64,000 nucleotides of DNA from NCBI GenBank assembly GCA_963775185.1, contig CAVZIE010000017.1:107304-171303 (forward strand), given 5' to 3'. Numbering within the stretch: the stretch's first letter is position 1; every line of letters begins with the position of its first letter. Shown one piece after another: positions 24,701 through 35,834 of this stretch. Position numbers and translations under genes: made by a program. Under the pieces are notes generated by a model that was not told where the DNA came from, made no database searches, and saw nothing but the letters and a program-made list of their open reading frames with translations. The stretch is from JAPSGB01 sp963775185 (GTDB lineage: Bacteria; Myxococcota_A; Polyangia; Polyangiales; Polyangiaceae).

Positions 24701-27700
24701 AAGGAGGCGTTGCACCGCCGGCAGCAGTTCCGGATCCAGCCGCACGCGCTCCAACCGCCGGAGGCTCTCCTGTTCGGCGTCGCGGAAAGCCCAGCGAACC
24801 GCGTGCATCGAGCCATAGCGTCGGGCGAGCTCGAGCGCCGCGCTGCGCGAACGATCCACCGTCGTGATGAAGGCAAACGTCACCGAGCCGTGCGGCTTCA
24901 GCGCGACGCGGGCACGCAGGCTCATCACCGGATCGAGCACGGTACCGACGCTACCGTGCTCCGCTCCCTGATCGACGAGCAGCGACTTCGGCACGCGCGG
25001 GCTTCCCGAGCGGCCGAAGAACTCCGCCCGGTCGGTCTCGAAGCCCGCGGGCGATACGCGGGGGCCCTCGACGACCAGACGGTGCACCAGCGTCGCGCGT
25101 TCTTCGTTCGGCGACCGATGCCGGCGTGTGAATACGAGCGCATCGAGCTCCGCGACGAACTCGCTCTCGACGAACAACCTCGAAAACGCGCTCGTGCCTG
25201 CTTCGACCGGCTGCAGTGACGGCTCCGATGCGCTCGCCACGACGATCCGGCGCGGCCGATCCGTCTCGTTGTGGAGCGTGATCTGCCGGACCTCGACATC
25301 GTCCGCGGCCGCCACCGTGACGTTGACGTGAACCGAGATCCCCTGGTCGCGGCGATGGAACTCGACCTGATGCGCGCTGAACGTCGTTCGCTCGCCGGCG
25401 CAGGTCGCGCGCCAGAGCCGACCATTTTCCTCGTCTCGCAAGTAGATCCAGATCCCTTCGGTGTCCGAGGTTGGATCGGGCTGGTAGTGGGTCAGCGCCA
25501 GCCCGTGCCAGCGCAGACCGCCTCCACCGGAATCCGTGAGCCAGTTCGTGAGGCGCCCGTTGCCGAGCACGAAGACCTCGGGCCGCGCCGGAGTGCGGGG
25601 GGACCACGATGCGCCACTCGACGGGACTGTCGCCGCGAGCGCTTCGTCGGTATCGGCAGCGTCGGCAGCGGGCCACTCCGCGGGCACCTCGCCCGGCGCC
25701 GGCTCGTTCAGAAGCAGCTCGCCGACCTCGACCGACGGATCGGAGTGGAAGCGCTCGACCATGATGTCGTCGTGCAGGTAGTTGTCGAGCGCCACGAGGA
25801 TCATCCCTTGGTGGTGCGCCATCCACGAGCGCACGACGACGAACGCTCGCCCGCTCGGCACGTGCTCCGGGTCGAAATCGACGGCCTCGAAGAAGCCATA
25901 CATTCCCAGCGCCCCCATCGATTCGAGCTCGCTTCAGGTTGTCCACGACTGCGCGCGGGCGGATGGACATCGCGAGCACGGATGCGTACGGCGCGACGAC
26001 CCTGTCGTCCGCGAGGTGACGGCGGAAGCCCAGGCCAGGGACGCCGAAGGAGCGATATTGGTACGTTTCCTGGGCGTCCAATCGACCGAACGCGGACTCG
26101 GAGACCCCCCAAGGCGTCTTTCGCTCCTTGGCATACGAGATCTGCGCTTCTACAGCGAGCGCGGAGCTGCGGCCCAGGAGCGTCCACTCGCCGCCGCCCA
26201 TCAGCAGGTTCGGCATCAGGTACTCGAACATCGTCCCGCCCCACGAGAGGAGCGCGGGCGAGCCGGCGACGTGTGTCATCGGTCGACCGAGCGCGTACCA
26301 GTGCGACTCGGGCACCTCGTGCTGGACGATCGCCAGGTAGCTCGCGAGACGCGCCTCCGACGCGAGCAGATCGTAGTGATGCGCGTCGGCCGCATCCAGC
26401 GTGACGTTGTAGCCGATGCGAAAGAGCTTCCGCTCTCGATCGAAGAGCAGCCGGAAATCCATGCCGTATGCTTCCGAGCGCGCGCGGCGAGCAACGTCCA
26501 GCAGACCTTCGCGCAGCGCCTCGGCGCTCGCTGCAGCGCCCAGGAACGCCTCGCGCAGCCGCTCCGCCGACGCCTCGAGTGCAGACGACAGACTTCCACC
26601 CCGGCGCTCTCGCTCTTCCCAGTCGTCGAGCTGGGCCTCGAGGCGGCGGCAGATGCCCGGAACCTCGTCGAGCTTGACCACTTCGGGCCAATCGAGCGCC
26701 ACAGCCGCCGGCTCTTCCGACAGGGCGAGCCAAGGCAAGAGCGTGTCCATCTCGCGTCGCGTCTCGCAGAGCTGGTGGTGGAAGCGATCTACCCAGGTGC
26801 GCAGCGCTTGCAGCGTCTCGGCTTCATGCTGGTACGCGCCGGCATCGAGCAGCATCAAGAGCTCGCGGTCGATCTCGGCGGCGCTCTCGTCACACAGAGT
26901 CGCGAGCACCTTGGAAGATTCAAGTGGCGTCGTGTCCCGGTTCTCCAAGGTGTGGCGTACGGAGGCGACGATCGAGCGGAGCGACTCCGCTGATCCCGCC
27001 TCGGCGCTATCGGCCACCTCCTCGAGCAGGTCGAGCGCGTCGATCATGCCGTCCCACGCCGTGTCGCGCGCCACCGGCGCGTTCGCCGCCGCCTTGCAGC
27101 CCTGCTCGAGCGCCAGGAGGCATCCTGCGAAGTTGCCGCTGTCCACGGTGGATACATACCTTGGCAGCAGGGGTTGGAGATTCCTTGTCTCGTACCAATT
27201 CAAGAGATGGCCGCGATAGTGTTCGAGCCGATCGAGGCTCTCGAAAGTGCTGCGCAGCCGGAGCAGCAGCTCCCCCGCGCCGAGATAGCCGAAGTCATAG
27301 GCCGAGAGCGTGGACAGCAGCATCATGCCGATGTTCGTCGGCGAGGTGCGGTGGGCGGTCTGTTCGTGGGGAGCCGCCTGGTAGTTGTCGACGGGCAACC
27401 ACTGGTCGCCCGGGCCCACGAATGTCTCGAAGAAGAGCCACGTCCTTCGTGCCAGTCGACGAAGCATGCGCTCGTCGCTCGCGCCTGGAGCCTTGGCGTG
27501 GTCCGGCGCCACCAGGCTTGTCCAGCGTGCGATCGCGGGGGCGAAGAACCAGGCGACAAGAATCGGCGCGGCGACGGCCAGCGCAGAGGGGCGGACCCCG
27601 GCGACGACGGCGCCCGCACCGACGGCGAGGAGCGGCGAAGCGAGCATCCGGCGCCACAGGCTCGACTGCCCGGAGGTCGCGCGCGCGGTGTCCGCCGCGG

Positions 27701-30152
27701 ACGTCCATTGAAGCAGGTGCTTGCGCGTGAACACCACCCGCGCGAGCGTGCGGGTCACCGCGTCGACGACGACGGCGGCCTCGTGCCCAAGAAACACAAG
27801 CCGCAACAGCGCGCGTTCGACGTCGCCCCAGCGCCGCTGTCCTTGCACGATCGCAGGCAGGACCGGCGCGAAGAGCGCGAACAGAGCTCCAAGCGTCCAG
27901 TACAACGGAGCGCCCGGCAACCAGGTCCAGCCGCACAGCAGCACGAGCACCAGCCACGGGGCATCCAGGCTGCGGCGGAGGTTGTCGGCGATCTTCCAAC
28001 GATCGATAGCGCTCAGTCGGTTGTGGACGTGCGTCTTGTGCGACGACGGCACGCTCGGGAGGAGCCACGGCAGAAGTTGCCAGTCACCACACGTCCACCG
28101 GTGCATCCGCCGCGCGTACGCCGCGTAGTGGGCGGGGTAGTCCTCGAACAGCACGACATCGCTCGCGAGAGCCGCCCTGCCATGGATCCCCTCGAACAGA
28201 TCGTGGCTCAAGATCGCGTTCTCCGGAGTCCGTCCCTCGAGGCTCCGTGTGAACGCATCCACGTCGTAGATGCCCTTGCCGACGTAGATACCCGACCCGA
28301 ACAGGTCCTGGTACAGGTCCGAGGTGGCGTGGGTGTAGATGTCGAAGCCGGTGTCACCGGCGAAGATCCGGTGGAACCGCGTGCGGCGCGCACTTGCCGG
28401 CGCAGTCTGCACGCGGGGCTGCACGATCGTATATCCCGAGGCAACGCGCCCGGTGCCTTCGTCGAAGACCGCTCGATTGAGCGGATGCGCCAGAATCCCG
28501 ATCAGCCGCTCTGCGCTCCCCATCGGAAGCTCGGTGTCGCTGTCGAGCGTGATGACGAAGCGAGTGCGGGTCAGCCCATCCGGCGCTCCCTCGTGGCGCA
28601 CGTAGCTGCCCTCGGCGTCTCCGCGAAGCAGCCGGTTGAGCTCCTCGAGCTTCCCGCGCTTGCGCTCCCAGCCCATGAAGCATCCTTCGGACGCGTTCCA
28701 GCGCGGCTGTCGGTGCAGCAGGTGGAACGGCCCGGCTCCGTCCTTGCCGTGCTTCGCGTTGAGCGCGGCGATCGCTTCTGCGGCACTGTCGATCAGGTCC
28801 CTCGTCTCGGCGGTCGTCGTGGAATCCACGTCATCGGTCAACAGCGCGAACTCTAGCTGTGGGTCCGGGTTCGAGAGGTAGTGACGCTCGAGTCGCCGCG
28901 TCATCTTGGTCACGTCTTCCGGCCGCCCGAGCAGCGTGGGGATCGCGACGAGGGATCGAGCTTCCTCCGGGAGGCCCTTCGCGAAGTCGAGCTTCGGGAG
29001 AACGCGAGGCGGGAGCAGGCGTGCGAACGTCCACTGGACGATCATCACGGCGATCACCGACGCCGGTCCGAGCGTGAGCAGCAGCACGGCGAGCGCCGGC
29101 AGGAACGTCGCGCCGCTCCACACGGCATACCACCCCGGCAGGATCAGCAGCGCCGCGGTCAACAGGCCGAGCGCGCCGAGATACGCGAGCGTCGGCCGGC
29201 GAAGCAGCATCCGGCGAACGCGCTCGAGCCCGTTCGGGCGGTAGCCGAGCTCCTGCTCGAGCGCGCTGCGCCCGGTGCCGACGAGGTAGTAACCCACGTG
29301 TCCGCGTCGCGCGTCCGGCGCAGCTCCGCGTGCGAGCGTCACCGCTCGAGCGGCCACGTCCTCTTCATCTGCGGCCGCGACCCAGGCAAGGTCTTCGACG
29401 GCCTTGCGGTAGGAATCGCACGTGGCAAAATCCATCCGCTGGTAGATCCCCGCCGGGTCCGTGCGCAACACGGCTTCGACGCGGCTCGTCTCCTCGAAGA
29501 ATACTCTCCAGTCGATCTCGGCGCAGAGGCGCAAGGCACGGACCGCGCGCTCCACGCCCGTCGTGGGATCGACGCCCAGCTGTTGGCCGGCCGCCGATGA
29601 CGGGTCTTTCGGGACCACCCCGAGATCGGCGAGGGACTGCACGAGACCCATGAGCACCGAGACACGCAGGATCATCGGCAACGCCCAGAGCTCGGCGATG
29701 GTGAGCGGCGAGACCTCCTGGTAGGCGCGAACGAAGCGTCCCAGCATTGCTCTGTCGAGAGCGAAGCCGGTCCTGGCGACCAGGTCGTTCGCCAACCAGT
29801 AGACTCGCGGCAATCCCTTGCCGGGCCCCGCCGAAAGTCGCGGCAGGTGCTGCACGAATCCGCGCGGGAGCTCCTGGGCGACCTGCCGGGCGGTGCGACG
29901 CACCAGGTAGTAGTTGTCCAGGAACCACTCGGCGGGCTTCTCCAGCGCGGCGTCGTTCGCAGCGCCCGACGCCAGCCGCTCCCGCGCAAGCTCGAGAGCC
30001 GCTGTCAGCCGCGCCGGCGAGAAGAACGGTGCAGGCCAGCGCTCCTGACGCTCGAGAGCGTGCTCGGAGTGGGCGAGCGTGCGAGCGTCGACCTCCCAGG
30101 ACTGCATGCCCTCCGAGCTGTCCTGCAATGTCACGTTTGCGGCCGCGGTCAC
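21758..30152 (-). CDS. ndvB: Cyclic beta-1,2-glucan synthase (NdvB/ChvB-like), one frameshift
   Basis: Giant membrane enzyme of about 2,800 residues that polymerises UDP-glucose into cyclic beta-1,2-glucan for the periplasm. Order: N-terminal GT84 glycosyltransferase with membrane helices (LDSDTELPMGSAERL; YARRMHRWTCGDWQLLPWL), a glycoamylase-like section (YDFGYLGAGELLLRLR, STVDSGNFAGCLLALEQG), then two carbohydrate-binding/phosphorylase parts ending in a GH94 region (LPLMGDGDWNDGMN). The frame breaks near 25921: the N-terminal part ends VDNLKRAR and the rest restarts SMGALGMYGFFEAVDF. Deleting one A restores full continuity, so a base error or very recent mutation is likely. It is coupled to the stress-protein gene upstream (ATGA overlap at 30149-30152), linking the glucan to osmotic or general stress. 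Confidence 0.88.
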
Positions 30153-31123
30153 CCTTCCCCCGGCGGGTAGCTCGCGCGCAATGCCGGCGCGGACCGCGCC
30201 TCCTCGTCCTCACCGACCCGTTCCAGCTCGGCTTCTGGAAGATCCTGCAAGACCAGGAGCGGGATCGTCGAGTGCGCGAGAAGATGGTGCGTCACGCTTC
30301 CAAACGGGCGCGAGGGATTGCACACGCTTCCGTGCGCGGAAAGCACGACCAGGTCGATCTGTTCCTGCTGCGAGATCTCGAGCAGCGACTGCCGCTCGTC
30401 GACGTGACGCGCGACGAGCGTGCGCACGCGCGTCTCGCGCGGCAATCGCTCGCGAAGGTGCTCGAGATAGCGCTTCGCGCGAGACTCGAGACGCGCGGCG
30501 AGATCGCGCGCCACGTCCAGGTCGCCCGCGTGGAGCACGGCGGTCTGGAGGGGCTCTGCGACGACATGCACGAGCAGCACTTCCGCGCCGTGTGCTGCGG
30601 CGATACGCACCGCGGTGGGGAGCACGCTCTCTGTACGGGGCGAACCGTCCAGCGGCACGAGAATGCGCGTGGGTGTGACCACCCGCGGCGCGGGCGACGC
30701 CGCATGGGCCAACAGCACCGAGCCGCGGGATACGGCGAGAATCTGCTGTGCGGTGCTCCCCAGATTCCACGCCGCCAGTCCGCTTTCGCCGTGACTGCCG
30801 ATCACGGTCAACTCCGCCCCGATCTCCTGCGCGATCGCGATGATGCGCTCCGCCGGCCGGCCTTGCTCGATCCGGCAGTCCACGGAGAGCCCCCACGCTT
30901 CCCGCGCTGTCCGAGCCAGAGCCTCGAGATACGCCGACGCTTCGCGCCGGGCGACCTCCCAGCCGAGCGGATCGGTGATGTGTGCTCCCGAGTGCTCGTG
31001 CAAAGGTTGCATCACATACAGCAGCGTAATGGCGCTGCCGAAGACCCTCGCGAGCGAGACGGCGTGTGGCAGGCACGCTTCAGACCACGTCGAGCGGTCC
31101 AGACACACGAGAATATGACGCAT
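30149..31123 (-). CDS. Tandem universal stress protein (two UspA domains)
   Basis: About 324 residues from ATG 31123 (MRHILVCLDRSTW); the frame is open further upstream, but the Usp fold begins here. Domain 1 covers residues ~1-145 with nucleotide-loop motif VIGSHGESGLAAWNLGSTA. Domain 2 (~150-300) begins RILVPLDGS and ends VVLSAHG with FGSVTHHLLAHSTIPLLVL. The GxxGS-type loops suggest ATP binding in both. It is the first gene of a two-gene operon with the cyclic glucan synthase, start and stop overlapping by 4 bp. The likely role is response to osmotic or energy stress; the precise function of tandem Usps is unknown. Confidence 0.85.
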   Translation of the reverse strand: MRHILVCLDRSTWSEACLPHAVSLARVFGSAITLLYVMQPLHEHSGAHITDPLGWEVARREASAYLEALARTAREAWGLSVDCRIEQGRPAERIIAIAQEIGAELTVIGSHGESGLAAWNLGSTAQQILAVSRGSVLLAHAASPAPRVVTPTRILVPLDGSPRTESVLPTAVRIAAAHGAEVLLVHVVAEPLQTAVLHAGDLDVARDLAARLESRAKRYLEHLRERLPRETRVRTLVARHVDERQSLLEISQQEQIDLVVLSAHGSVCNPSRPFGSVTHHLLAHSTIPLLVLQDLPEAELERVGEDEEARSAPALRASYPPGEG

Positions 31124-31359
31124 GTCCCGGGCACCACGTGGAAGAGACGTGGCTGGCGAGCGCAACGTCGCCGGGTTGTGCGAATCTGGACTGTGGACAG
31201 CAATCACCATCCGCTCCGATGGTTCAAGATCCCTGCCACACCACCGCAACCGGGAGCGAATGTACTTGGCCGCACCCGTTGTTCCTCTGGGTGGGTTCGC
31301 CGAGCTGTTTCACGCAGCGCTTGCGTTTGCGACCCGCACGTGCGCGCGTGGTGCGCGAT

Positions 31360-31430
31360 CGCCCGATACCGCGCCGATCCAACCCACATCCATGACCGAT
31401 GCTGATGCCGGTCCGGCGCGGTATCGCCCG
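31360..31430. repeat. Imperfect inverted repeat containing dispersed motif copy 4
   Basis: Arms 31360-31380 and 31410-31430 pair at 17 of 21 positions with a perfect 13-bp core (CGGCGCGGTATCG), enclosing a 29-base loop. The right arm includes a CGGTCCGGCGCGG motif (31409-31421). It lies between the H+-ATPase stop and the stress-protein start; there is no T-run, so it is not a typical terminator. The rest of 31124-31441 shows no gene. Confidence 0.6.
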
Positions 31431-31441
31431 AGGCGGCGCGC

Positions 31442-33961
31442 TCAACGTGAGCCTGCGTGCGCCACATCGAGGCTTGCCGTACGAACGGCGCGAGGCGTCG
31501 CTTGGGGGGGGCCGCGCTCTGGCGGATCGAGAATCCGGTACGCGAGCAGCTTCACCTGGTCGTTCACGACGAACCACACCAGCGCGTAGCCCCAGACGAA
31601 CAGCGCCCAACCCCACCCGAGCGGCGTCATGAACAGGCCGTAGACCGCGATCAGAGTCGCCACGAGCTGCGTGCCGAGCACCGCTGCCCAGAGCACCCGT
31701 GCCGGGCGTATGGACCAGAACCGGCCGCGCGTGCGCGTGAGGAAGATCGTCAGGTGTCCAGCCACGGACAGCTTCAAGTACATCAGGGTCTGGATGTGCG
31801 CGCGGTCGAGGTGGAAGACACGCTCACCGAGATAGAACAGGCCGAACGCCGAAGCGACGCCGAGTACGCCGAGCACGGTGGAGATCCCGAGCACCACGCG
31901 CATGTTCCACGCCTCGGGCTGGTCCTTGTAGTGGACCTTGTCGTAGGCGATGGACAGGATGGCGCCGTCGTTGAGCAACGCCAGCATCACGATCATCACC
32001 GCCGTCAACGGATAGAAGTTGAAGATCAGGATCGCCAGCGTCATGAAGCAGAGCACGCGCAGCGTCTCGGCGATGCGGTAGATCGCGTAGCTGTTCATGC
32101 GCTGGAAGATCTTCCGGCTCTCCTTGATCGCGTCGATGATCACCGACAGGCCGGGCGTCATCAGCACGATGTCCGCGGCTGCGCGTGCCGCGTCCGTCGC
32201 GCCGGAAACGGCGATGCCGCAGTCGGCCTTCTTCAGCGCGGGGGCGTCGTTCACGCCGTCGCCGGTCATGCCGACGATGTGGCCGCGTTGTTGGAGCACC
32301 TCGATGATGTGGAACTTGTGTTCCGGGAACACTTGCGCGAAGCCGTCCGCCTCCTCGATCGACTCGGCCAGGCGAGCCGTTTCGACATGCTTCGCGTCGC
32401 CGAAGCCGCTGGCATCGAGGATGTTCGTTCCCATCCCGAGCTTCTTCGCGGTCTCCTGGGCGATGGCCAGTTGATCGCCCGTCACCATCTTGATCTGCAC
32501 GCCCATCTGTCGGGCCGTCGCGATGGTCGCCTTGGCTTCTTCCCGAGGCGGATCGAACAGCGGCAACACGCCGAGGAACTGCCACGCGCCCTCGGCGCCG
32601 GCTTCGGCCACGCCCAGCGAGCGGAACCCGCGCGCGGCAAATTCGTTGACGGCCTTGTCGACGGCCGCCTTCAGTGCGTCGGCATTGGCCGATAGCTCCA
32701 GGATCACCTGCGGCGCGCCCTTCGTCACCTTGAAGGTCTTTCCGTCCGCGTCCTTCACCGTGGCCTCGGTGCGCTTGTGCACCGGGTCGAACGGCTGGAA
32801 ATGTTCAACCTGGTAGCCCTGCAAGGCCTGCTCGCTTTCAAGGCCACCGAGCACGGCCAGATCGATGGTGTCCTTGTTGTCCGCGCGCGACGCCAGCGCG
32901 GCGTCGAGGATGACCTTGTCGGTAGGTATGTCGTTCACGCTGAACGCATCGCCGAGCGTCAGCTTGTTCTGGGTCAGCGTGCCGGTCTTGTCGGCGCACA
33001 GCACGTCCACGCCCGCCAACTCTTCGATGGCCGCCAACCGGGTCACGATGGCTTCCTTCTTGGCCAGCAGGCGCGCGCCGACCGCCATCGTCACGGAAAG
33101 TACGGTCGGCATCGCCACGGGAATCGCGGCCACGGTCAGAACCAGGGCAAACTGCAACGTGGTGAGGATGCGGTCGCCACGGAAGATCGCGACGGCGATG
33201 ATCACCGCCACCAGGGTCGCCGCGAGGATGATCAGATAGTTGCCGATCTTCAGCACCGCGCGTTGGAAATGGCTGACGGTGCGCGCCCCCTGCACCAGCT
33301 CCGCGGTCTTGCCGAAATACGTGTTGGCCCCCGTGGCATAGACGAGCGCACCGACTTCACCCTGTCTGACGATCGAGCCGGAGAAGACTGCCTCGCCGGG
33401 CTTTCGCATGGCGGGCAAGGACTCGCCGGTCAACGCGGACTGGTCCACTTCTATCGGATCACCCTCCAGCAAGCGCGCGTCGGCCGGCACGATGTCACCC
33501 AGACGCAGACGGATGACATCACCTGGCACCAGCTCCCGCGCCGCCGGTGTGATCCACTTTCCATCGCGCTTCACTCGCGCCGTGATCGCGAGTTTGGCCT
33601 TCAGTGCGGCAATGGCGTTCCCTGCCTGGTGCTCTTCCCAGAATCCGACCCCCGCGTTGGCCACAAGCAACAGCGAGATGATCGCGGTATCCGGCCAATG
33701 CCGGGCCACCGCCGACAGCACCACGGCGGCCTCGATCATCCACGGAATCGGACCCCAGAAGTAGGTGAGCAACTTGAGGAAGGCATTGCTCTTCTTCTCT
33801 TCGATCTCGTTCGGTCCGTAGCGCTGTAGACGCTCTTCAGCCTCGGCTTGGCCGAGGCCGTCCGGAGACGACCTCAGCCTTGCCTCGAGCTCCGCCATCG
33901 GAAGGGACTTCAGGTCGGCCTTGGCGTCGAGCTTCAGTCCACGTTTCGATTCGGCGGCCAT
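31442..33961 (-). CDS. P-type proton-efflux ATPase (P3A)
   Basis: 839-residue plasma-membrane H+-ATPase-type pump that exports protons using ATP. Phosphorylation motif CADKTGTLTQNKLT, actuator VDQSALTGESLP, nucleotide-binding KGAPQVILEL, hinge MTGDGVNDAPALKKADCGIA. The N-terminal cation-ATPase motif is LQRYGPNEIEEKKSNAFLKL, and about ten membrane helices fit the P3A class. ATG 33961 was chosen because it begins the conserved N-terminus; open sequence upstream overlaps the OmpA gene. It lies 23 bp after the OmpA-like gene on the same strand, so an envelope-stress operon is likely: DUF4398, OmpA, H+-ATPase. Confidence 0.92.
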   Translation of the reverse strand: MAAESKRGLKLDAKADLKSLPMAELEARLRSSPDGLGQAEAEERLQRYGPNEIEEKKSNAFLKLLTYFWGPIPWMIEAAVVLSAVARHWPDTAIISLLLVANAGVGFWEEHQAGNAIAALKAKLAITARVKRDGKWITPAARELVPGDVIRLRLGDIVPADARLLEGDPIEVDQSALTGESLPAMRKPGEAVFSGSIVRQGEVGALVYATGANTYFGKTAELVQGARTVSHFQRAVLKIGNYLIILAATLVAVIIAVAIFRGDRILTTLQFALVLTVAAIPVAMPTVLSVTMAVGARLLAKKEAIVTRLAAIEELAGVDVLCADKTGTLTQNKLTLGDAFSVNDIPTDKVILDAALASRADNKDTIDLAVLGGLESEQALQGYQVEHFQPFDPVHKRTEATVKDADGKTFKVTKGAPQVILELSANADALKAAVDKAVNEFAARGFRSLGVAEAGAEGAWQFLGVLPLFDPPREEAKATIATARQMGVQIKMVTGDQLAIAQETAKKLGMGTNILDASGFGDAKHVETARLAESIEEADGFAQVFPEHKFHIIEVLQQRGHIVGMTGDGVNDAPALKKADCGIAVSGATDAARAAADIVLMTPGLSVIIDAIKESRKIFQRMNSYAIYRIAETLRVLCFMTLAILIFNFYPLTAVMIVMLALLNDGAILSIAYDKVHYKDQPEAWNMRVVLGISTVLGVLGVASAFGLFYLGERVFHLDRAHIQTLMYLKLSVAGHLTIFLTRTRGRFWSIRPARVLWAAVLGTQLVATLIAVYGLFMTPLGWGWALFVWGYALVWFVVNDQVKLLAYRILDPPERGPPQATPRAVRTASLDVAHAGSR

Positions 33962-33984
33962 GTGTCGCGCTGTGATGGATTTCC

Positions 33985-34920
33985 TCAGCGCTTCTCGCGG
34001 GGCGTCACGATGATCTCGACGCGCCGGTTCTGCGCGCGGCCCGTGGCGGTGGCGTTGTCTCCAATCGGGCGGCTCTCTCCGATGCCTACTGCCGAGAGCT
34101 GCTCCTTCGGTACGCCCTTCGACTCCAGGTACGCGCGCACCGACTCCGCGCGCTTCTTGCCGAGCTCGAGGTTCGACGCGTCGGTGCCCTGGCTGTCGGT
34201 GTGGCCTTCGACGGTAATCGTCACGTCCGGCTGCTCCTTGAGCGCCGCTGCGACAGCGTCGAGCTTGCTCATCGCACCCGGCAAGAGCTGCCACTTCGCG
34301 GTGGCGAACAGTACGTTGCTGGGCAACGTGATGACGGTTCCGCGCGGCTCCTCTTTCACCTGCAGCGAAGCTGCCAGCGCGAGCTTGTTCATCGCGTCGT
34401 TCAGCCGCGCTTCGGCGGCGAGGCGCGCCTTCTTCTCTGCTGCGAGCGCGTTCGCTGCCGCACCCAGCTCCACGCCCTTCACCGCGAGGCGCTGTTCACC
34501 GCGCGCGACGTCACCGCGCGCCTCTCCGAGTTGGTGCTCCGTGGAACGCAGACGCTCCGCGTTCACCCTTGCAAGCAACGCAGTGCCGCGCACCGCCGCA
34601 GCCTGCGCGTCTGCGATGCGACCGCGAGCGTCGGCAATCTGCGCGCGCCGCTGTGCGATGTACGCCGCATCGATCGTCTTGTCCGAAGCGCCGTCGTCCT
34701 CAAAGCTCCGCTCTGCCGAGTCGAGCGCTTTCTTCGCGTCCACCAGCTCCGCGGGCGTCAGCGTTCCGGCCGGACCGGATGCAGCGGCCGCGTAGGCGGC
34801 GCGCGCATCGCGCAGCTCCTTCGGCGCTGCGGCGGCGCCGCATGCGCCGGTGCCGACCGTCATGGCCAGGGCGAGTACCGAGATGACGCCGCGTGACAGC
34901 GTACGATTCGAGTTTGTCAT
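33985..34920 (-). CDS. OmpA-family lipoprotein
   Basis: 311 residues. Signal peptide with lipobox-like TVGTGAC, then a long alanine-rich coiled-coil region (~30-180). The C-terminal OmpA peptidoglycan-binding domain contains LFATAKWQLLPGAMSKLD, TVEGHTDSQGTDASNLELG and the ending NRRVEIIVTP. It would tether the outer membrane to peptidoglycan. The start overlaps the stop of the DUF4398 gene by 4 bp. The pairing of DUF4398 with OmpA is common, which supports the start choice at 34920. Confidence 0.9.
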   Translation of the reverse strand: MTNSNRTLSRGVISVLALAMTVGTGACGAAAAPKELRDARAAYAAAASGPAGTLTPAELVDAKKALDSAERSFEDDGASDKTIDAAYIAQRRAQIADARGRIADAQAAAVRGTALLARVNAERLRSTEHQLGEARGDVARGEQRLAVKGVELGAAANALAAEKKARLAAEARLNDAMNKLALAASLQVKEEPRGTVITLPSNVLFATAKWQLLPGAMSKLDAVAAALKEQPDVTITVEGHTDSQGTDASNLELGKKRAESVRAYLESKGVPKEQLSAVGIGESRPIGDNATATGRAQNRRVEIIVTPREKR

Positions 34921-35270
34921 TGGACGTCTCCCTGGGCCTGCTTGACCTGGTTCATCACTGCTTCCGCGGCGCGTCGTGCCGACGCCTCCTTTGCGAGCGC
35001 GATCGCGAGATCGCCGTCCTGCTGGGCGCGCGCGAGCATCCGGTCCGCGGCCTCGCCCTCGCCGTCTGCGCTCAGGGCCTTGGCCTTTGCGACCTCGTCC
35101 TGGGCGAGCTTGAGCTGGAGCGCGGCCGTCGGCACTTGACGCGCGCCGACTTCTTCTGCGCCGCGTACGGAGCCTTCGGAAGCGGCGAGCTTCGATTGCG
35201 ACATCATGCTCCCCCCGCAACCTGCGACCACGCAAAGCGCGACCGCTGCCAAACTTGATTTCGTGTACAT
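34917..35270 (-). CDS. DUF4398-like lipoprotein
   Basis: 117 residues from ATG 35270 (MYTKSSLAAVALCVVAGCGG). Clear lipobox VVAGC followed by a helical, alanine- and glutamate-rich domain (LKLAQDEVAKAKAL, RMLARAQQDGDLAIALAKEA) typical of DUF4398. It is the first gene of the operon with the OmpA-like protein and H+-ATPase, with a 4-bp overlap. Presumed periplasmic partner of OmpA; no enzymatic motif. Confidence 0.82.
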   Translation of the reverse strand: MYTKSSLAAVALCVVAGCGGSMMSQSKLAASEGSVRGAEEVGARQVPTAALQLKLAQDEVAKAKALSADGEGEAADRMLARAQQDGDLAIALAKEASARRAAEAVMNQVKQAQGDVQ

Positions 35271-35834
35271 TCTTGGCCTCCAAGCCGTGCCAGAGGGAAT
35301 CACATCGTGGTGACGCACTTGAGCGCGCCCTTGACGCTGCCCCTACGAGCCGTGCGCGCGAAGCTGCAGCGCACGGGCAATGGGCCAAAGCACGATGTGT
35401 GCCGCCAGTGACCGCATTCGGAAATACCGATTGAATCCGGGCACGGCGGCGACAATCCACTGATCACGCTGCGGGATTGCCGGGTCCGTGCGGCGCGCAG
35501 GCGTTGCGTGAATTCTCGCAAACGGGCGCCGAATGCGCGCGCCGTCTCATTTCACGGGGATGGCACAGGGAGAGGCGGAAGGGCGGAAGATCCAGGGATG
35601 GCTTCACGCCTGCGGCCTGCTCGTCGACTTCAACGTCACCGCCCTGCGAAGTGAGTTGCGACGGCCCACGCCTGAATACCCGAAATCCCTGGAGACCTTC
35701 CGCCCCGCTACCCTCTCTGTGAAAGTCCAAATCAAGGAATTCCCGGGGCGGCACGTATCGTGCAGTTCCGTCAACCGCGCTGGTCCGCGATTGAAAAATG
35801 ACGCGAGCGGCGACTACCAGAAGGAATTACGAAC
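35271..35834. other. Intergenic region with possible gene remnant
   Basis: About 560 bp between divergent operons. Around 35569-35690 (plus strand) the translation IQGWLHACGLLVDFNVTAL resembles the C-terminal end of GxxExxY-type proteins (pattern LLINFNVPxLK), but there is no upstream part. The rest must hold promoters for both sides; I see no clear sites beyond a purine-rich ribosome site (AGAAGGAATTACGAAC) before 35835. Confidence 0.35.

Noticed and set aside
31360..31430. Rho-independent terminator
   Set aside because: Stem has mismatches at both ends of its core, a 29-base loop and no T-run.
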